Shown: positions 1 through 6,203, numbered from the stretch's first letter. The stretch is 6,218 nt of DNA from an uncultured Bacilli bacterium (GCA_947627835.1 CANQXM010000071.1:1-6218); one strand, 5' to 3'. Translations and numbers: made by a program. The notes: generated by a model from the letters alone, not told the origin.

Positions 1-25
1 ATTACAAAGCCCCGTAATTTCAAGT

Positions 26-58
26 AAAAAACAAAAATGAGCCAGCTTTCGCTGACTC
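26..58 (-). terminator. Intrinsic terminator of small RNA A (and of recG read-through)
   Basis: On the minus strand the stem GAGTCAGC/GCTGGCTC (58-51 with 46-39, 8 bp including one G-T wobble) is closed by a GAAA tetraloop. It is followed by A, then TTTTT, G and TTTTTT (37-26). This is a textbook rho-independent terminator. On the plus strand there is no T-run after the stem, so it works in one direction only. Confidence 0.85.
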
Positions 59-132
59 TTCAGGGGGTTTTGGTTGATTCATTCTCACAAGTATCGTAAG
101 AATGAACTTGAGCATGATGTTTATATCATGCT
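26..132 (-). ncRNA. Candidate small RNA A (about 107 nt), downstream of recG
   Basis: This is a stand-alone transcription unit with no credible reading frame. Reading 5' to 3' on the minus strand, it starts near 132 and has four parts. Hairpin 1 is AGCATGAT/ATCATGCT (132-125 with 118-111, 6-nt loop). Hairpin 2 is TTCATTCT/AGAATGAA (106-99 with 85-78, 13-nt loop). A C-rich linker follows, containing TCAACC and CCCCCTGAAGA (about 79-57). The last part is an intrinsic terminator. A near-consensus promoter sits at the right distance upstream. The linker is perfectly complementary over 11 bases to the terminator loop of a second candidate RNA at 2304-2407. I do not recognise a known family; it is not SRP RNA, 6S or tmRNA by motif. 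The alternative is that it is simply the 3' untranslated end and terminator of recG, but the strong internal promoter argues for a separate RNA. The promoter, hairpins and terminator are seen directly; the function is inferred. Confidence 0.6.
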
Positions 133-138
133 ATACCA

Positions 139-167
139 ATAATATAATGAAGAAATTGTTTTGTCAA
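139..167 (-). promoter_or_regulatory. Sigma-A type promoter of small RNA A
   Basis: The minus strand has a perfect -35 TTGACA (167-162), a 17-base spacer and a -10 TATTAT (144-139, five of six consensus bases). This predicts a start near 132, which is the first base of hairpin 1. It lies 14 bases past the recG stop codon, so the RNA can be made independently of recG. An alternative -10, TATATT (146-141), would leave a 15-base spacer and is less likely. Confidence 0.7.
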
Positions 168-181
168 TTGATAATCAACAA

Positions 182-2167
182 TTAATTTGTAAAATCAATT
201 TTATTTGTCAAATCACGATAATAAGCAGATTGAAAATAATCCCCACTTTTTAAATAATCAATAACGTCATTTTTAGCTTGCAATAAAATTTTATAATCGC
301 GCTTTAAATCAGCCATTTTAAAGGACATATCCCCACTTTGTTCAACTCCAAATAAATCTCCCTGTCCTCGCAATTCAAAATCTTTTTCACTAATATAAAA
401 GCCATCATTACTTTCTTCCAGTACCTTTAATCGCTCCACTTCTTGATTACTAATTAAAATACAGGTACTCTGTAAATTATTTCTTCCAACTCTTCCACGC
501 AACTGATGAAGTGTTGCAAGTCCAAATCGTTCAGCATTAAAAATAACAATCATCGTGGCATTAGGAACATCAACTCCCACTTCAATTACCGTGGTAGAAA
601 TGAGAATTTGAATCTCACCTTTTTCAAAAGACTTCATTACTTGATCTTTTTCTGAAGCTTTCATTTTCCCATGCAACACGCCCACATTTACCTTATCCCG
701 AAAAGCAAGTTCAAACTTCTCTTTAAGAAAATGAACATCCTTTAAATCATCCATTTCGGATTCTTCAATCATTGGAGCAACCACATATATCTGATGCCCT
801 AATTGAAATTCATGATAGATTGCTTGCAAGATTTCCTTAACATCTGCTTCCTTTTTTATAAGCGTTCGAACAGGTTTTCTTCCTTGTGGTTTCGTTGCAA
901 TCATACTGGTATCCATATCTCCATAAATCGTTAAAGCATACGTCCGAGGAATCGGTGTAGCACTTAAATATAGTACATCCGAACGATACCCTTTATTTTG
1001 CAAATTCTTCCGCTGATTAACTCCAAAACGATGTTGCTCATCGGTAACAACAAGTCCTAAATTGGCAAAGACAACTTGATCATTTAAAAGCGCATGTGTT
1101 CCAATCACAATATCGACTTCCTGATTGCTTAAATCCGAAAACACTTTCTTTTTTTCACTAGCCTTCATACTTCCTACAAGTAATTCAATCCGTACAGGAT
1201 ACTGATCAAAAAACTTCTTGCAAGATTGATAATGCTGGGTTGCTAAAATTTCAGTAGGAGCCATCAATACACTTTGATAACCAGATAAAACATTTGCATA
1301 CATTAAAATAAAAGCAACAATAGTTTTCCCACTTCCCACATCTCCAAGAAGCAAGCGGTTCATCCGTTTTTCACTTTTTAAATCTTGAAGTCCATCGGCT
1401 AGTGCCTGTTTTTGATCTTTCGTAAGTTCAAAGGGAAGACTCAAAACAAAATCATTTACCTTTTCATCCGAAATCACATGAGGAAGACCGATCGCCTTTG
1501 TTTCCTTTTCCTTCAAATACATAATTTTAAACATAAATTCAAAAAGTTCTTCATAAATGAAACGCACCTTCGCCCGTTTGACATCTTCTGCACACTTTGG
1601 AAAATGAATGGCCCCAAAAGCTTCTGTTTGAGAAATAAAATGATAGCGTTTTTCAATTTCAAAAGGAATTTTCACATCCAAATCCATTGGAAGTTTCATA
1701 ACCTCTTGTAACCACTTTTCAAAATTAGCATTTTTAAGTCCTCGTACCAAATGATAAACCGGTTTAATCTGTAAAGAAGTAATCGCTTTTAACTTAATAT
1801 CACTCGCTAAAAAAGTATTTTTTTTCTCATCATACCTGCCAATGATTGTAATCTTTTTTCCGACTTCAATATGAGGTTTCATAAAAGCCCGATTAAAAAT
1901 AGAAACTTGAAAAACTTTGTTAAGCGCAGAAACCCGAAAACGAAGCGTATTAAAATTTCGTCGAATATAAGAGACTACCGGTTCACTTTCAACAAGAACA
2001 TTAACCGTTTGTATAAACTCCCCACTCAAAGTTAAAACATCCGTGGGATTAAATACTTCATAACGATATGGATAATAAGTAAGTAAATCTTCCGCCCGAT
2101 AAATTCCGCATTGATTTAATAGTTTAACGGTCTTCTCACCCAGTCCTTTAATCATTGAAAGTTCCAT
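182..2167 (-). CDS. recG: ATP-dependent DNA helicase RecG
   Basis: RecG is a cytoplasmic superfamily 2 helicase/translocase that binds branched DNA and drives regression of stalled replication forks and branch migration of Holliday junctions. The 661-residue product has an N-terminal helix-hairpin-helix-like start (IKGLGEKTVKLL, about 6-17), an OB-fold wedge region (about 45-150) and a two-lobe motor. The Walker A motif is GDVGSGKT (275-282). Other motifs are APTEILA (303-309), the DEQH box (376-379, family-typical) and SATPIPRT (402-409). The second motor lobe has STTVIEVGVDVPNAT (524-538) and QLRGRVGR (555-562), followed by the TRG-like LRGQGDLFG (599-607). Length fits the family (B. subtilis protein about 682). 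I chose the ATG at 2167 because homology begins there, GGTGA lies just upstream and a promoter fits. A 36-residue in-frame extension to 2275 would run through that promoter and encode low-complexity Phe/Ile-rich sequence. The gene appears monocistronic. Confidence 0.98.
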   Translation of the reverse strand: MELSMIKGLGEKTVKLLNQCGIYRAEDLLTYYPYRYEVFNPTDVLTLSGEFIQTVNVLVESEPVVSYIRRNFNTLRFRVSALNKVFQVSIFNRAFMKPHIEVGKKITIIGRYDEKKNTFLASDIKLKAITSLQIKPVYHLVRGLKNANFEKWLQEVMKLPMDLDVKIPFEIEKRYHFISQTEAFGAIHFPKCAEDVKRAKVRFIYEELFEFMFKIMYLKEKETKAIGLPHVISDEKVNDFVLSLPFELTKDQKQALADGLQDLKSEKRMNRLLLGDVGSGKTIVAFILMYANVLSGYQSVLMAPTEILATQHYQSCKKFFDQYPVRIELLVGSMKASEKKKVFSDLSNQEVDIVIGTHALLNDQVVFANLGLVVTDEQHRFGVNQRKNLQNKGYRSDVLYLSATPIPRTYALTIYGDMDTSMIATKPQGRKPVRTLIKKEADVKEILQAIYHEFQLGHQIYVVAPMIEESEMDDLKDVHFLKEKFELAFRDKVNVGVLHGKMKASEKDQVMKSFEKGEIQILISTTVIEVGVDVPNATMIVIFNAERFGLATLHQLRGRVGRNNLQSTCILISNQEVERLKVLEESNDGFYISEKDFELRGQGDLFGVEQSGDMSFKMADLKRDYKILLQAKNDVIDYLKSGDYFQSAYYRDLTNKIDFTN

Positions 2168-2170
2168 AGA

Positions 2171-2176
2171 ATCACC
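2171..2176 (-). promoter_or_regulatory. Ribosome binding site deciding the recG start
   Basis: On the minus strand GGTGAT (2176-2171) matches the 3' part of the Shine-Dalgarno consensus. It stands 3-5 bases before the ATG at 2167. The internal ATG four codons later has no such site. This supports the ATG at 2167 over the longer in-frame start at 2275. Confidence 0.65.
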
Positions 2177-2184
2177 ATAAAAAA

Positions 2185-2214
2185 AGTATAGCACAATTAT
2201 ACAATTGTTCGCAA
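2185..2214 (-). promoter_or_regulatory. Extended -10 promoter of recG
   Basis: The minus strand has a -35-like TTGCGA (2214-2209, four of six consensus bases), an 18-base spacer ending in TGC, and a -10 TATACT (2190-2185, five of six). The TGn just before the -10 makes it an extended -10 promoter. The predicted start is the A near 2178, which leaves a leader of only about 11 bases before the ATG. It lies back to back with the plus-strand promoter at 2269-2297, with 54 bases between the two -35 boxes. Confidence 0.6.
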
Positions 2215-2268
2215 CAAAATGGAAGAAAATTCCTCCAAAAATTTTTTCAAAAAAAGTGAAAAAAATGA

Positions 2269-2297
2269 TTGACAAAAAGGACTCTATCGATTAGTAT
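2269..2297 (+). promoter_or_regulatory. Promoter of small RNA B, with upstream A/T tracts
   Basis: The plus strand has a perfect -35 TTGACA (2269-2274), a 17-base spacer and a -10 TAGTAT (2292-2297, four of six consensus bases). Immediately upstream (about 2237-2268) are phased A and T runs resembling an UP element. The predicted start is near 2304, where the first hairpin of the RNA begins. An alternative TATATA (2295-2300) would need a 20-base spacer. Confidence 0.6.
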
Positions 2298-2303
2298 ATA
2301 AAT

Positions 2304-2407
2304 CACCAATTCACTTATAGAAGGCGAATTGGTGCTAGTATCACACTAGTCAACCCCTTTTTATTCTTTTATGAAGCTGTCTTCAGGGGGCAGCTTCAAT
2401 TTTTTTT
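2304..2407 (+). ncRNA. Candidate small RNA B (about 104 nt), between recG and nifJ
   Basis: This non-coding unit is transcribed opposite to the three genes. Hairpin 1 is CACCAATTC/GAATTGGTG (2304-2312 with 2326-2334, 9 bp, 13-nt loop). Hairpin 2 abuts it directly: CTAGT/ACTAG with loop ATCAC (2335-2349). A linker TCAACCCC plus a T-rich stretch (2350-2371) leads into the terminator hairpin, whose 11-nt loop is TCTTCAGGGGG. The promoter-to-terminator layout matches small RNA A at 26-132, including TCAACC after hairpin 2, and the terminator loop is fully complementary to the linker of RNA A. The linker CCCCT (2354-2358) could also pair with AGGGG (2385-2389) in its own terminator loop. It diverges from recG and converges on nifJ. 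No open frame with a ribosome site was seen, and I recognise no known RNA family. Structure is read from sequence; function is inferred. Confidence 0.6.
2372..2407 (+). terminator. Intrinsic terminator of small RNA B with an 11-nt loop
   Basis: The stem TGAAGCTG/CAGCTTCA (2372-2379 with 2391-2398, 8 perfect bp) encloses the loop TCTTCAGGGGG (2380-2390). It is followed by A and then eight T (2400-2407). The loop is unusually large and G-rich for an intrinsic terminator. It contains UUCA, which fits the YUNR U-turn motif found in loops of known antisense-RNA partners. Confidence 0.85.
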
Positions 2408-2412
2408 GCACC

Positions 2413-2448
2413 AAAAAAAGAATTAACTGAAAATGGTTAATTCTTTTT
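2413..2448. terminator. Bidirectional AT-rich terminator at the 3' end of nifJ
   Basis: A perfect 13-bp stem (2415-2427 with 2436-2448) closes an 8-base loop. One side is an A-run and the other a T-run, so either strand gives a hairpin running into a T tract. On the minus strand it ends nifJ, and the nifJ stop codon (2439-2437) and last three codons lie inside the stem. On the plus strand it is a back-up terminator just past that of small RNA B. Confidence 0.75.
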
Positions 2449-5400
2449 ACTAAGTTCTAAATAATACTGATATCGTTCTTTAGCATTTTCTTGATTTATC
2501 AAAAGAAGTTTAGAAGCAAAGGAAGGATTTTTGATCTTCAAAGCGCGATAGCGTACTTCATTTTCCAAAAACTCTTCATAATGAGAAAAATCAGGTTCTT
2601 TACTATCCAAATACAATCGTTTTTCTAAAGGATTATATCGCATGAGTAAACAATATCCGACGTCGACTGCCCTCTTCTGCTCAGAAAGGCTACAACTCAT
2701 ACCCCCCTTAATACCATGTTCGATACAAGTAGCATAAGCAATAACAATACTTGGTCCAACATGTTCTTGAGCTTCTTTGAATACCTTTAACGTATGCATC
2801 ATATTCGCCCCTAAACAAATGCTTGCCACATAACAATTTGGATAACTCATAGCAATTCGGAACAAATCTTTCTTTCTACTTTGTTTTCCAGCATCAGCAA
2901 ATTCTGCTACTTGTCCGACATGACTAGACTTACTCATTTGTCCGCCCGTATTAGAATAAACTTCGGTATCCAAAACTAAAATTTTAATATTTTCATTGCT
3001 CGAAAGAACATGATCAATTCCTCCAAATCCAATGTCATAAGCCCATCCATCTCCACCAATCGCCCACACAGTTCTAGCAGGAACATAACAAAGCAATTCT
3101 TGTAATTCTTTTGGAATGGTTAGACTCTCCAAATCTTTCTGAATGCGTGAAGTAATTTTAAAATCATGAAAATTTTCTTGAAATTCAGTATATAACTTTC
3201 TTACCTTTTCATCCACCGCATCCTTGCTAGCTTCCATAACTTCTAAAATGCGATGTCGCCCTTTTTCAAATGACAAATGCATTCCATAAGCAAATTCTGC
3301 ATTATCCTCAAATAGAGAATTCGCCCAAGGGACCGTGTAAACCGTTGATGGCGCACTACCACCATAAATGCTTGAACAACCCGTCGCATTCGAAAGCACC
3401 AATTGATCTTGATAAAGTTGCGTCAAAAGTTTGATATAAGCCGTTTCACCGCATCCGGCACAAGCTCCTGAAAACTCAAATCTTGGTTTTCGAAATTGAC
3501 TATTCTTAATGGTATAAAGGGGTTCCACTTCTGGATTTTCATATTCTTCAAAATAATAATCGGCTTCTTTTTGCTTTTGCTCATCAAAACTTCCAAAAGA
3601 AAGCGCCTTAACGCCATCCTTTCCGGGACACACGAAAGCACACAATCCACAACCGGTACAATCTGCTTCACTCACACTAATTAAATAATGCTTATTCGTG
3701 CCAACCGCCATAGGTCCGACATCTTCGTCGACTAAAAAAGGTCGAATTACAGCATGAGGACAGACAAAAGAACACATACCACATTGAATACAATGTTCCC
3801 GGTTCCACTTAACTACCCGAGAAGAAACATTTCTTTTTTCCAGTTTGCTAAGTCCTCCTGGGAATGTACCATCCTTAATTTCTTGAAGTTTAGAAACCGG
3901 AAGTTCTCCACCCATTCGATGTTCAATCATATCAAAAATCGTCACCGGTTTTAAATTTTCTTTACCCGTTTGATTGGTTAAAAATACTTGTTTGACATAC
4001 CGAGAAGCATCCGAAATGGCATCAAGATTGTGTTGAACCACTTCTTCCCCCTTTGTTCGGAATTCTTTTTGAATGCTATCTCCAACAAGCGAAACGGCAT
4101 TTTTAACACCTAGATGAGACAAAATAATAACTTCCATAATCTTGCTAATTTTGCCATTTAACTGATGTTCCAAAGCCAACTTAGAAGCATCAATACACAA
4201 AAGTCGAATCTTCTTGCTTTTGATAATCTCTAGATCCTGATGCGTAAATCGTTCACACAAAGATACTTCATCATCCGTATTTACAAGTAAAACAGCTTCA
4301 TCTTTAATATCGGTAAGAAGTGAAAATTTATCAAAATATTCGGGTTTTGTAACCACCACAACATCCGGATTGGTTACATAAAAAGGAGCACGAATTTCTT
4401 CCTGGCTAATTCGTAAATGACTAACCGTCACTCCACCACTTTTCTTCGAATCATATTCAAAATATCCCTCGACATACTTTCCTTCATGATCCCCCAAAAT
4501 ATGTAATAAATCTTTACTTGCAGAAACCATTCCATCCGAACCAAAACCAAAGATTTTTACTTCTAAGGCATTGAGTGGAATTTTATAAGATTCATCCACT
4601 TCTAAACTGGTATGTGTAACATCATCCAAAATACCAATTGTAAAATCATTTTTAGGACTGGATTCTAACATATCATAAACACTTTTTATTTGAGCTGGAG
4701 TCGTATTTTTACTAGATAATCCGTATCTACCACCCACTACTTGAATACTAGAATCTTTTAAAGTGGCACAAACATCTAAATAAAGAGGTTCTCCAACACT
4801 TCCGTGTTCCTTCGTTCGATCAAGAACTGCAATCTTTTCCACTGTTTTTGGTAACACATCCAAAAGATACTTAGAAGAAAAAGGTCGGTACAAAAGAACT
4901 TCTACAAGGCCAATTTTTCTTCCCTTTTTTTGCTCTTCTTGAATAACCAAACGAATGGTGTCACAAACACTTCCCATCGCCACAATAACATCGGTAGCAT
5001 CTGGTGATCCATAATACATAAATGGTGCATAATTCGTATGAGAAAGTCGATTAATCTCATCCATATAAGAACGAACAACATCACAAACTTTCTCATAATC
5101 TCCATTCTTAGCTTCCATGCTTTGAAAGAAAATGTCCTCATTTTCCGCCATTCCTCTTTGAATAGAACTTCCAACATTTAGTGAACGACGTTTAAACTCC
5201 TTAACACTTTCCCATGGTACTAACTTTAATAAATCTTCATTAGAAAGGACTTCAATGGTACTAAGTTCATGACTCGTACGAAATCCATCAAAAAAATGAA
5301 GAAATGGAAGACTACACTTCATCGCTGCCAAGTGAGCGACAGAAGCCATGTGATAAGCAGATTGAACGCTCGAAGAAGAAAGCATGCAAAAACCAGTAGA

Positions 5401-5793
5401 GCGAGTTGCATAAACATCGCTATGATCTCCAAAAATAGAAAGCGCATGCGTTGCAATAGTTCGACTAGCAACATGAATCACTCCAGGTAGCATTTCTCCA
5501 GCCATCTTATACATATTCGGAATCATCAAAAGAAGTCCCTGACTAGCTGTAAACGTTGTAGCTAAACTTCCCGTTAAAAGAGCCCCATGCATGGCTCCTG
5601 CTGCTCCCGCTTCACTTTGCATTTCCACAAGTTTTACTTGATCATGATACAAATTATAAGCATGTTCGCTAGCCATCTCATCAACTCGACTTGCCATTGG
5701 ACTAGATGGTGTAATGGGATAAATACTAGCGACTTCACTAAATAAATAAGCGACTTCCGCAACGGCTTTATTCCCATCCAAAATTTTTTTCAT
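2437..5793 (-). CDS. nifJ: Pyruvate:ferredoxin (flavodoxin) oxidoreductase, single-chain
   Basis: PFOR oxidatively decarboxylates pyruvate with CoA to acetyl-CoA and CO2, passing electrons to ferredoxin or flavodoxin in the cytoplasm of anaerobes. The 1118 residues cover all core domains. The N-terminal pyrimidine-binding domain (about 1-250) has YPITPSS (25-31), E61 and R111. The CoA-binding domain II spans about 260-400, the gamma domain about 410-600 and the EKR segment about 640-655. Two 4Fe-4S clusters use C668/C671/C674/C678 and C712/C715/C718/C722. The TPP domain (about 765-1040) has CAGCGE (778-783), GDG (914-916) and SNTGGQ (947-952); C778, C781, C806 and C1023 hold the proximal cluster. 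Compared from memory with Desulfovibrio africanus PFOR, all catalytic residues are present. The linker between cluster motifs is about 12 residues shorter, and the roughly 60-residue C-terminal oxygen-protective extension is absent. The ATG is preceded by GAGGA and overlaps the glf stop. Confidence 0.98.
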   Translation of the reverse strand: MKKILDGNKAVAEVAYLFSEVASIYPITPSSPMASRVDEMASEHAYNLYHDQVKLVEMQSEAGAAGAMHGALLTGSLATTFTASQGLLLMIPNMYKMAGEMLPGVIHVASRTIATHALSIFGDHSDVYATRSTGFCMLSSSSVQSAYHMASVAHLAAMKCSLPFLHFFDGFRTSHELSTIEVLSNEDLLKLVPWESVKEFKRRSLNVGSSIQRGMAENEDIFFQSMEAKNGDYEKVCDVVRSYMDEINRLSHTNYAPFMYYGSPDATDVIVAMGSVCDTIRLVIQEEQKKGRKIGLVEVLLYRPFSSKYLLDVLPKTVEKIAVLDRTKEHGSVGEPLYLDVCATLKDSSIQVVGGRYGLSSKNTTPAQIKSVYDMLESSPKNDFTIGILDDVTHTSLEVDESYKIPLNALEVKIFGFGSDGMVSASKDLLHILGDHEGKYVEGYFEYDSKKSGGVTVSHLRISQEEIRAPFYVTNPDVVVVTKPEYFDKFSLLTDIKDEAVLLVNTDDEVSLCERFTHQDLEIIKSKKIRLLCIDASKLALEHQLNGKISKIMEVIILSHLGVKNAVSLVGDSIQKEFRTKGEEVVQHNLDAISDASRYVKQVFLTNQTGKENLKPVTIFDMIEHRMGGELPVSKLQEIKDGTFPGGLSKLEKRNVSSRVVKWNREHCIQCGMCSFVCPHAVIRPFLVDEDVGPMAVGTNKHYLISVSEADCTGCGLCAFVCPGKDGVKALSFGSFDEQKQKEADYYFEEYENPEVEPLYTIKNSQFRKPRFEFSGACAGCGETAYIKLLTQLYQDQLVLSNATGCSSIYGGSAPSTVYTVPWANSLFEDNAEFAYGMHLSFEKGRHRILEVMEASKDAVDEKVRKLYTEFQENFHDFKITSRIQKDLESLTIPKELQELLCYVPARTVWAIGGDGWAYDIGFGGIDHVLSSNENIKILVLDTEVYSNTGGQMSKSSHVGQVAEFADAGKQSRKKDLFRIAMSYPNCYVASICLGANMMHTLKVFKEAQEHVGPSIVIAYATCIEHGIKGGMSCSLSEQKRAVDVGYCLLMRYNPLEKRLYLDSKEPDFSHYEEFLENEVRYRALKIKNPSFASKLLLINQENAKERYQYYLELSKKN

Positions 5794-6203
5794 AACGATT
5801 TCACTTCCTCATATAAACTTAATGCTCGCAATATCACTGCATCCATATCATAATACTTATACTCTGCAAGTCTTCCACACAAAATCAAATTAGGATATTG
5901 TTTTGCATGATCGGCATACTTCTCATAAAGTTTTCGATTTTCATCATTAATAATTGCATAATAAGGAATTGATGCTTCATCTTGATAATCATAATTTTTA
6001 GGATATTCCTTTAAAATAACCGTCTTCTTTTGAGGATAAACCGGTTGAAAATACTTAAACTCTGTAATTCTAGTAAACGCTTCTTCATTCGGATAATTAA
6101 TAACCGCATTGGGTTGATAATAATTCATATCCAAACATTCAAATTGCAAAGATAAAGAGCGATAGGGTAAAGGTCCATAACAATAATCAAATAAGGCATC
6201 CAC
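5790..6203 (-). CDS. glf: UDP-galactopyranose mutase, C-terminal part (cut by window end)
   Basis: Glf is an FAD flavoenzyme that interconverts UDP-galactopyranose and UDP-galactofuranose, the donor for galactofuranose in surface glycans. Visible are 137 residues of a protein normally near 370 long, so the N-terminal FAD-binding Rossmann part is missing. Family signatures are FDYCYGPLPYRSL (5-17), YYQPNAVINY (28-37), TRITEFKYF (44-52), a KEYP segment (65-68), IINDENRKLYEKY (84-96) and the closing GRLAEYKYYDMD (110-121), which carries conserved Arg, Tyr and Asp of the active site. The GTG at 6203 is not a real start: family members have Val or Ile here within a conserved GP(V/I)D-like context. 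The frame is broken upstream of it only because the last 15 bases are an inverted copy of nearby sequence (see the repeat). The TGA stop overlaps the nifJ ATG by 4 bases. Identification is firm; gene integrity cannot be judged here. Confidence 0.95.
   Translation of the reverse strand: MDALFDYCYGPLPYRSLSLQFECLDMNYYQPNAVINYPNEEAFTRITEFKYFQPVYPQKKTVILKEYPKNYDYQDEASIPYYAIINDENRKLYEKYADHAKQYPNLILCGRLAEYKYYDMDAVILRALSLYEEVKSL
5806..5810 (-). promoter_or_regulatory. Ribosome binding site of nifJ inside the glf 3' end
   Basis: GAGGA on the minus strand (5810-5806) lies 12 bases before the nifJ ATG, a rather long spacing. It falls within the last codons of glf. Together with the ATGA overlap, this suggests that nifJ may be translated by coupling (ribosomes finishing glf) as well as by direct binding. 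Confidence 0.55.

Noticed and set aside
1..18. Short inverted repeat ATTAC/GTAAT with an 8-base loop at the left window end, similar in position to the right-end fold-back.
   Set aside because: Five-base arms in AT-rich DNA are easily due to chance; the evidence is too weak to call a second fold-back artefact.
38..100. 20-codon plus-strand reading frame (starting MSQLSL) across small RNA A.
   Set aside because: No ribosome site, and it runs antisense to the hairpins and terminator that explain the sequence.
1412..1711. Plus-strand 99-codon frame opposite recG, and similar frames opposite or out of frame within nifJ (3423-3671, 3496-3684, 3754-3954, 4902-5177, 5269-5490).
   Set aside because: They lie wholly inside strongly supported genes, have Lys/Phe/Arg-rich composition with no domain, and lack ribosome sites.
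2232..2236. GGAGG on the minus strand upstream of recG.
   Set aside because: No start codon lies at a usable distance in any frame that leads to recG, and it sits upstream of the recG promoter.
2304..2407. SRP RNA (small type) or another housekeeping RNA of about 100 nt.
   Set aside because: The conserved SRP apical motif (GGTCAGG...GGAAGGAAGCAGCC type) is absent, and the two-hairpin layout does not fit.
2371..2430. Plus-strand mini-frame starting ATGAAGCTG within the terminator of small RNA B.
   Set aside because: It would read through the terminator T-run, has no ribosome site, and encodes low-complexity sequence.
6201..6203. GTG as a genuine start of a short 137-residue protein.
   Set aside because: The homology is to the C-terminal third of Glf, with no ribosome site upstream; the apparent stops before it come from the terminal inverted copy.
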